64,000 nucleotides of DNA. It comes from Muribaculaceae bacterium. GTDB lineage: Bacteria > Bacteroidota > Bacteroidia > Bacteroidales > Muribaculaceae. Position 1 is the stretch's first letter; each line of letters begins with the position of its first letter. The position numbers and the translations under genes are program-made. Location of the stretch: NCBI GenBank assembly GCA_022509085.1, contig JAFLTW010000003.1, forward strand, positions 155,730 through 219,729, written 5' to 3'. Positions 59,002 through 64,000 of this stretch are shown here, piece by piece. The notes under the pieces were generated by a model. The model was not told the DNA's origin, did no database searches, and was given only the letters and a program-made list of their open reading frames with translations.

Positions 59002-60438
59002 CTAAAACGCGAAGTAGGCCTTGGCGTTATAGTAGGAGATGTCTTCCACCATACGGTTGAGACGCTCTCCCTCGTAGCCGCCGGCCGGGATCAGCCCTGC
59101 CTCCACGTCCTTGCCTATGAGGTTGCAGAGCAGGCGCCGGAAGTACTCGTGGCGCGGATACGACAGGAAGGAACGGGAGTCGGTGAGCATCCCCACAAAG
59201 CGGCTGAGCAGTCCCTGGCGCGACAGCGCGTTGAGCTGGTAGCGCATGCCGTCGAGCTGGTCGTTAAACCACCATCCGCTGCCAAACTGTATCTTCCCGG
59301 GCACGCAGTCGCGGGCGCCACCCTGGAAGTTGCCTATCATGGTGGCGATCATCTCGTTGGCCGAGGGGTCGAGGTTGTAGATGATGGTCTTGGGCAGGCA
59401 CCCGAGCGAGTTCAACCGGTCGAGCAGGCGTGCCAGCGACTCCGCAACGTTCCACTGGCCTATGGAGTCGTAGCCCGTGTCGGGTCCCAGCTGCGCATAC
59501 ATCTGCGAGTTGACATTACGCAAGGCCCCGTAATGATACTGCTGCGCCCACCCCTTCTCTGCATCCATCACCCCGAAGAGCACGAGCATCCTGCTCTTGA
59601 ACTTCCTGACCTCCGCTTCCGTCGGTCTCTCTCCCCGGGAGGTGCCCGCGGTCATGGCCTTATTGAAAATCTCCTCAATCTCTGAGTCGGAGTAATCGTC
59701 GGCATAGAATTCCGTAAGACCGTGGTCGCTGAGGCGGCAACCCATCGCGGCGAAGAAGTCGTGGCGGTTGCGCAGGGCTTTCTCAAACGAGGAGAAGTCG
59801 CTGACGGCGATGCCGGAAACCTCCTCCAGGCGCGCAACATAGTCGGCAAACTCCTTCGGATTCCCGATGGCCATCGCCTTGTCGGGACGCCACGTGGGGA
59901 GCACCTTGATCTCGAACCCGCTCCCGGCTATCCTGCGATGTGCCGCCAGTGAGTCAACGGGGTCGTCGGTGGTGCACACCACCTCCACCTTATAGCGGCG
60001 CATCAGTCCGCGGGCCGTCATGTCGGGGTCTTCCCGAAGGCGCCGGTTACACTCCTCGTATATCTCCTTGGCCGACTCGGGGTTAAGCCGCCGGTCGATG
60101 CCGAAGGCGGTCTTGAGTTCGAGGTGGGTCCAATGATACAGGGGGTTGCGGAAGCAGTAGGGCATCGTCTCGGCCCACTTCACAAACTTCTCCCAGGGGG
60201 ATGCCGTGCCGGTGATGAATCGTTCTTCCACACCGTTGGCACGCATTGCGCGCCACTTATAGTGGTCGCCGCCGAGCCATAGCTCGGTGATGGAGCCAAA
60301 CCGATGGTCGGAGGCTATCATCTCGGGATTGAGATGGCAGTGATAGTCAATGATGGGGAGGGTGGCGGCGTGCTCATGGTAGAGCCTTTTGGCCGTCGGC
60401 GAGTCGAGAAGAAAATCGTCGTCGAGAAAGAATTTCAT
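59002..60438 (-). CDS. uxaC: Glucuronate isomerase
   Basis: 478 residues. KFFLDDDFLLDSPTAKRLY, the PIIDYHCHLNPEMIASDHRF zinc-binding segment, HLELKTAFGID, VCTTDDPVDSL, VLPTWRPDKA and YVGMLTDSRSFLSYPRH-type end (FVGMLTDSRSFLSY) are all UxaC blocks. Converts D-glucuronate or D-galacturonate to fructuronate or tagaturonate. Located between two tRNA genes inside the large inverted repeat; no partner uxuA/uxuB is in the window. Confidence 0.93.
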   Translation of the reverse strand: MKFFLDDDFLLDSPTAKRLYHEHAATLPIIDYHCHLNPEMIASDHRFGSITELWLGGDHYKWRAMRANGVEERFITGTASPWEKFVKWAETMPYCFRNPLYHWTHLELKTAFGIDRRLNPESAKEIYEECNRRLREDPDMTARGLMRRYKVEVVCTTDDPVDSLAAHRRIAGSGFEIKVLPTWRPDKAMAIGNPKEFADYVARLEEVSGIAVSDFSSFEKALRNRHDFFAAMGCRLSDHGLTEFYADDYSDSEIEEIFNKAMTAGTSRGERPTEAEVRKFKSRMLVLFGVMDAEKGWAQQYHYGALRNVNSQMYAQLGPDTGYDSIGQWNVAESLARLLDRLNSLGCLPKTIIYNLDPSANEMIATMIGNFQGGARDCVPGKIQFGSGWWFNDQLDGMRYQLNALSRQGLLSRFVGMLTDSRSFLSYPRHEYFRRLLCNLIGKDVEAGLIPAGGYEGERLNRMVEDISYYNAKAYFAF

Positions 60439-60481
60439 AATTTTAGCGGGAATGTTGCCGGGAGAGAGGGAGGGGGTGTTG

Positions 60482-60552
60482 TTGTCTCACCAGGATTCGA
60501 ACCTGGACAGGCAGAACCAAAATCTGCAGTGCTACCATTACACCATGAGACA
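60482..60552 (-). tRNA. tRNA-Gln (anticodon UUG)
   Basis: 71 nt, minus strand. Acceptor TGTCTCA/TGAGACA, anticodon loop TTTTGGT, T-loop GGTTCGAATCC. CCA not encoded. Confidence 0.93.
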
Positions 60553-60737
60553 AACGCATTTGGATCAATGAAGATCCAAAAATTCTATGTCCATCAATTT
60601 GAAATCAATCCACCGTGATTCACATCATGGGCGCCGCAGAACGATTCTCATCGGTTTCGGCGCTGCAAAGTTAATACAAAATTCGCAAACCACCAAATCC
60701 CCGCCGCGCACACTTGCTCTGACTGCCTCGCGCGTGG

Positions 60738-61145
60738 AGGCTACCCTCATAGACATCCTCTCCGAGGAAGCCTGTATCAGCACAGCTCACCCCACCAAGG
60801 TCGCTGTCGCTACGCGACTTCGCTCCCTTATGGTGGGGTTAACCATAGGAAAAGCTCTCCGAGCTATCTCCCACAATCCCAGTCTATTGGCTCCGAGCTA
60901 TCTCCCCGGTAGCAATGCCAACTTCTCCGAGCTATTTCCCACAATCCCAGTCGATTGACTCCAAGCTATCCCTCCCAATTAGCAATTAAAAATTTTTCTG
61001 CGTTGTTCTGCCAGTTCTGCGCTAAATCGCTGCGTAGCAGCGAGTTCTGCGTGCCTCGCGCGAACTTCAGTTCGTAAAAAAATATCGCGAGGCAATCATA
61101 ACGCGAGGCCGACTCGCGCGAACTTCAGTTCGTAAAAAATTTATC
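60738..61145. repeat. Right copy of the ~400-bp inverted repeat
   Basis: Reverse complement of 58328-58715 with small indels; same order of units mirrored: CATCCTCTCCGAGG, GTCGC/GCGAC hairpin (about 60800), AGCTATC units, CAGAACT-type units and two CGAACTTCAGTTCG hairpins. 60553-60737 holds nothing else recognisable. Confidence 0.75.
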
Positions 61146-61182
61146 GCGAGGCTCTTCCCTGCGCGCGGGGCTTTCCCCCGAG

Positions 61183-61539
61183 TTAGGGGAGGACGAAGGG
61201 GACGGCTACCTGGGTCTGCGCGTCGATGGGCTTCCCGCCGTTGTCGGCCGGGATCCATGCCGGCATCCCCTTCACCAGGCGTACTGCCTCCGACTCCAGG
61301 TCGGGGTCAACCATCCTCACAATCTTGATGGTGCCGATGGTGCCGTCGGCCTTCACCACGAAGGCCACGTCTACCACACCCTCAATGCCGTTGTCTTTGG
61401 CCGTCTGGGGATACTTCATGTTGGTGGCCAGATACTGGTCGAGAGCCTCCTTCCCACCCGGATACTCGGGCTTCGGACCCGCCAGGGCAGCCCCTGCCGT
61501 CAGGAGCGCCGCTGCCATAGCAAGCATATACTTCTTCAT
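61183..61539 (-). CDS. Periplasmic TonB C-terminal domain protein
   Basis: 118 residues with signal peptide (LAMAAALLTAGAALA). The rest is a TonB_C domain: PGGKEALDQYLATNMKYPQ, GVVDVAFVVKADGTIGTIKI, end VAVPFVLP. It has no N-terminal membrane anchor or Pro-rich linker, so is not a complete TonB; such short proteins are common in Bacteroidetes. 15 bp after tyrS on the same strand. Confidence 0.8.
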   Translation of the reverse strand: MKKYMLAMAAALLTAGAALAGPKPEYPGGKEALDQYLATNMKYPQTAKDNGIEGVVDVAFVVKADGTIGTIKIVRMVDPDLESEAVRLVKGMPAWIPADNGGKPIDAQTQVAVPFVLP

Positions 61540-61554
61540 GATTCTTTCCTGTTT

Positions 61555-62847
61555 TTATTCAGCTACCACGAGCATGTAATTCTTCTTGCCTCTCTGCAGC
61601 AGGAGGTACTTGCCGCTGAGGAGGCTGTCGGTAGTTATGACAGCCTGAGGGTCGTTAAGTTTAATCTTGTTGAGACTGAAACCTCCCTGCTGCACCATCT
61701 TGCGGGCCTCGCCCTTCGAGGGGAACATGTTGGTCTTCACCGCCAGCAGGTCGAGCAGCGGGATGCCGGCCTCAAGGTCGGCCATGGCGATCGAGGCGCG
61801 GTCCACGCCCTCCATCACCTCGAGCAGCAGTTGCTCGTCGAGGCTCTTCAGGGCCTCGGCCGTGTTGTTGCCGAAGAGGATGCGGCTGGCCTCTACGGCC
61901 GTGTCGTATGCCTCGCGGCCGTGCACCATCACCGTCACCTCCTCTGCGAGTTTCTTCTGGAGTGGACGCTGTCCCGGGTCGGCCTTGTGCTGCTCGGCGA
62001 GCGCCTCTATTTCCTCCTTGGTGAGGAAGGTGAAGATCTTGAGGTATTTCTCGGCCTCGTCGTCGCCGACGTTGAGCCAGAACTGGTAGAAGCGGTAGGG
62101 GGAGGTGTAGCGGGCGTCGAGCCATACGTTGCCCTGCTCCGTCTTGCCGAACTTCGTGCCGTCGGGTTTGGTGATGAGCGGACAGGTGAGGGCGAAGGCC
62201 TCGCCGCCGTTCTTGCGGCGTATGAGCTCCGTGCCGGTGGTGATGTTGCCCCATTGGTCGCTGCCGCCGAGCTGCAGCTTGCAGTTCATCGTGTTGTAGA
62301 GGTTGAGGAAGTCGTATCCTTGCAGCAGCTGGTATGTGAATTCCGTAAACGAGAGGCCGTCGCGTGCTTCGCCCGAGAGTCGTTTCTTCACGCTGTCTTT
62401 GGCCATCATGTAGTTTACGGTGATGTGCTTGCCTATCTCGCGTGCGAAGTCGAGGAAGGAGAAGTCTTTCATCCAGTCGTAGTTGTTCACGAGCTCGGCG
62501 CGGTTGGGTGCGTCGCTGTCGAAGTCGAGGAAGCGGCTCAGCTGGGCCTTGATGGCCTCCTGGTTGTGGCGCAGTGTGGCTTCGTCGAGGAGGTTGCGCT
62601 CGGCGCTCTTGCCTGAGGGGTCGCCTATCATGCCGGTTGCGCCTCCCACGAGGGCTATGGGCTTGTGGCCGCAGCGCTGGAAGTGGCGGAGCATCATCAC
62701 CCCGCAGAGGTGGCCTATGTGGAGGCTGTCGGCCGTGGGGTCGATGCCGAGGTAGGCCGTGGTCATCTCCTTGTCGAGTTGTTCTTCAGTTCCGGGCATG
62801 ATGGAATGGATCATGCCGCGCCATTTTAGTTCGTCTACGAATTTCAT
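61555..62847 (-). CDS. tyrS: Tyrosyl-tRNA synthetase
   Basis: 430 residues from the ATG at 62847, chosen because the in-frame start at 62859 would overlap the upstream gene. HIGH motif in [27 protein letters not shown] and the KMSKS equivalent [12 protein letters not shown]-terminal S4-like domain [15 protein letters not shown]. Charges tRNA-Tyr. Essential gene. Confidence 0.93.
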   Translation of the reverse strand: MKFVDELKWRGMIHSIMPGTEEQLDKEMTTAYLGIDPTADSLHIGHLCGVMMLRHFQRCGHKPIALVGGATGMIGDPSGKSAERNLLDEATLRHNQEAIKAQLSRFLDFDSDAPNRAELVNNYDWMKDFSFLDFAREIGKHITVNYMMAKDSVKKRLSGEARDGLSFTEFTYQLLQGYDFLNLYNTMNCKLQLGGSDQWGNITTGTELIRRKNGGEAFALTCPLITKPDGTKFGKTEQGNVWLDARYTSPYRFYQFWLNVGDDEAEKYLKIFTFLTKEEIEALAEQHKADPGQRPLQKKLAEEVTVMVHGREAYDTAVEASRILFGNNTAEALKSLDEQLLLEVMEGVDRASIAMADLEAGIPLLDLLAVKTNMFPSKGEARKMVQQGGFSLNKIKLNDPQAVITTDSLLSGKYLLLQRGKKNYMLVVAE

Positions 62848-62848
62848 A

Positions 62849-63835
62849 TCAGTTTTCAATTATTTTCATAAGTGTTTCGCCCACGGCCCGGAGGGTCTGC
62901 GGGGATATGTTGCTCATGTCGTCGGCCGTGGTGTGCCATGTGGGGTCGAAGCCCTGGTAGGAGGGTGAGTATCGGTAGTCGATGATGTCTACGGCGGGTA
63001 TTCCGGCCTTGATAAGCTCCACATGGTCGTCGGTTACGGCGCCGCCGAACTCAGTGGTGAAGTGTTTGCCGTGGCCGAGCGAGGCCGCGGCGCTCCATAT
63101 ACGGCGCAGCAGGGCCGGGTTGGCCTCCTGCGAGAAGTATTCCCATCCGAAGCGGGCGTCGGGCGAGCCCACCATGTCGAGCAGTATGGCCTGTGCGGGA
63201 CGGTATCCGGGCAGCGGAGGGTTGTTTACGAAGTGGCGGGTTCCGAGGGCCCAGCTCTCCTCGTCGTTGTCTGTTCCCCAGTCTTCGGCGTCTACGAAGA
63301 GGATGTCGATGCCGGGGAGGTCGGCGGGGTGGGTACCGAGCTGGCGGGCCATCTCGAGCAGCACGCCTACGCCGCTTGCGCCGTCGTTGGCGCCGGGCAC
63401 GGGTTCATGTCTCCGTGCGGGGTCGGGGTCCTGGTCGGCCCAGGGGCGGCAGTCCCAGTGGGCCAGCAGCAGCAGTCGGTCGGCTTTCTCGGGGTTGAGT
63501 TGGCCGAGGATGTTGCGTGCCCGGAGGGGGGTGCCGTCGAAGGCGGTGAGTGTGGCCTGTTGTTCGGTCACGCTCCAGCCGTGTGCCCGGAGGGTGGCGG
63601 CGAGCCAGTCGCCGGCCTGTCGGTGGGCCTCCGTGTTGGGCACGCGGGGCCCGAACGCCGTGAGGCGTTCCACGTAGGCATAGGCGGAGTCGGCGTCGAA
63701 GAGCGGGGCCGTGGCGGCAGCCGGCGCCTCCGCGGCGGAGTCGCCGCCGCCGGCGGCACGCCGCGCGGAGCAGGCGCCACACAGCAGGAGCGCTGCCGTG
63801 AGCAGCGCCGCAATCGGTATCGCGGTGAGTTTCAC
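62849..63835 (-). CDS. M28 family glutaminyl-peptide cyclotransferase-like lipoprotein
   Basis: 328 residues, lipobox LLCGAC. Zinc-peptidase M28 core: [42 protein letters not shown] and late [11 protein letters not shown]. The layout and AHWDxRP match the Porphyromonas-type glutaminyl cyclase (QC), which converts N-terminal Gln to pyroglutamate in the periplasm and is often essential in Bacteroidetes; an aminopeptidase is the alternative. It ends 1 bp before the tyrS start. Confidence 0.8.
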   Translation of the reverse strand: MKLTAIPIAALLTAALLLCGACSARRAAGGGDSAAEAPAAATAPLFDADSAYAYVERLTAFGPRVPNTEAHRQAGDWLAATLRAHGWSVTEQQATLTAFDGTPLRARNILGQLNPEKADRLLLLAHWDCRPWADQDPDPARRHEPVPGANDGASGVGVLLEMARQLGTHPADLPGIDILFVDAEDWGTDNDEESWALGTRHFVNNPPLPGYRPAQAILLDMVGSPDARFGWEYFSQEANPALLRRIWSAAASLGHGKHFTTEFGGAVTDDHVELIKAGIPAVDIIDYRYSPSYQGFDPTWHTTADDMSNISPQTLRAVGETLMKIIEN

Positions 63836-64000
63836 GTTGCAAAGTTAGCAAATTCTACGGATTCCATCGCAGGTTTTGGGAGCAATCGCAGAACTTTTTG
63901 ATCGCAGAACATCTTTCTTACCATAGGACTCGCGCACATTGGGGGCAATCGCAGAACTTTTTGATCGCAGAACTTTTTACATGAGCATGTTCGTGCGCAA
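63836..64000. repeat. CGCAGAACTTTTT repeats at right edge
   Basis: Near-identical units of ATCGCAGAAC-A/T-TTTTTGATCGCAGAAC occur at 63886-63910 and 63948-63978; the CAGAAC core is shared with the inverted repeat at 58.4 and 61.0 kb. No gene seen. Confidence 0.5.

Overview
The window looks like a chromosomal segment of a gut Bacteroidales bacterium, most plausibly Muribaculaceae. This is inferred from a SusC/SusD pair, many Bacteroidetes-type lipoproteins (G/S-C lipoboxes close to the N-terminus), Bacteroidetes -7 promoter elements of the form TAnnTTTG with an upstream TTTG, a GC-rich core with AT-rich islands, and an energy metabolism built on glucuronate and galactose. No integrase, transposase, CRISPR array or rRNA was seen.

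Layout. 0-3.6 kb: the end of a uroporphyrinogen-III synthase overlapping a large PEP/pyruvate-binding protein with response-regulator-like N-terminal domains. 3.6-6.5 kb: a three-gene operon of a steroid 5-alpha-reductase-like membrane protein, an old-yellow-enzyme reductase and an SDR, which has the gene content of a bile acid/steroid reduction cluster. 6.5-7.4 kb: an outer-membrane barrel. 7.7-14.4 kb: AT-rich cargo block A (a P-loop protein, four exported proteins, a DUF1016 nuclease), bracketed by two copies of the 3' end of comM. 14.3-14.8 kb: a truncated zeta-toxin/antitoxin pair whose toxin is fused to a comM tail. 15-20.5 kb: a host-like stretch with a DJ-1 family protein, RecD2, tRNA-Ser with a long nested inverted repeat, a DUF7017-like protein and a HAD phosphatase. 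20.8-25.2 kb: AT-rich cargo block B (DUF262 nuclease with a frameshift; AAA ATPase plus small PD-(D/E)XK-like protein), bracketed by an 800-bp comM 3' fragment and the intact comM (25.2-26.9 kb).

26.9-36.1 kb, all on the minus strand: thioredoxin-like lipoprotein, mannose-1-phosphate guanylyltransferase, Na/Pi cotransporter, WYL regulator, a membrane protein, a small lipoprotein, a lipoprotein fusing a periplasmic binding domain to a legumain-type (C13) protease, and a BMP-type binding lipoprotein. 36.3-41 kb: TM2/GYF_2 protein, PH-like membrane protein, glycerate kinase, PatB/MalY lyase and an O-acetylhomoserine/methionine-type PLP enzyme. 41-49.8 kb: zinc metalloprotease, SusC, SusD and a secreted protein, a likely peptide or glycoprotein uptake locus. 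49.9-55 kb: a galactose operon (GH2 beta-galactosidase, galK, galM). 55.4-58.2 kb: three FKBP-related proteins with a very small lipoprotein, and a DUF486 membrane protein. 58.2-61.2 kb: uxaC between tRNA-Asp and tRNA-Gln, flanked by a roughly 400-bp inverted repeat. 61.2-63.8 kb: TonB-C domain protein, tyrS and an M28/glutaminyl cyclase lipoprotein.

The strongest leads are: the comM-tail-bracketed cargo blocks, which behave like a modular insertion hotspot carrying a candidate two-gene ATPase/nuclease defence system and an unexplained exported operon; the binding-protein/legumain fusion; the steroid reductase triad; and a repeat hairpin family with compensatory base changes. All functional statements are inferred from sequence reading alone; no database search was run.
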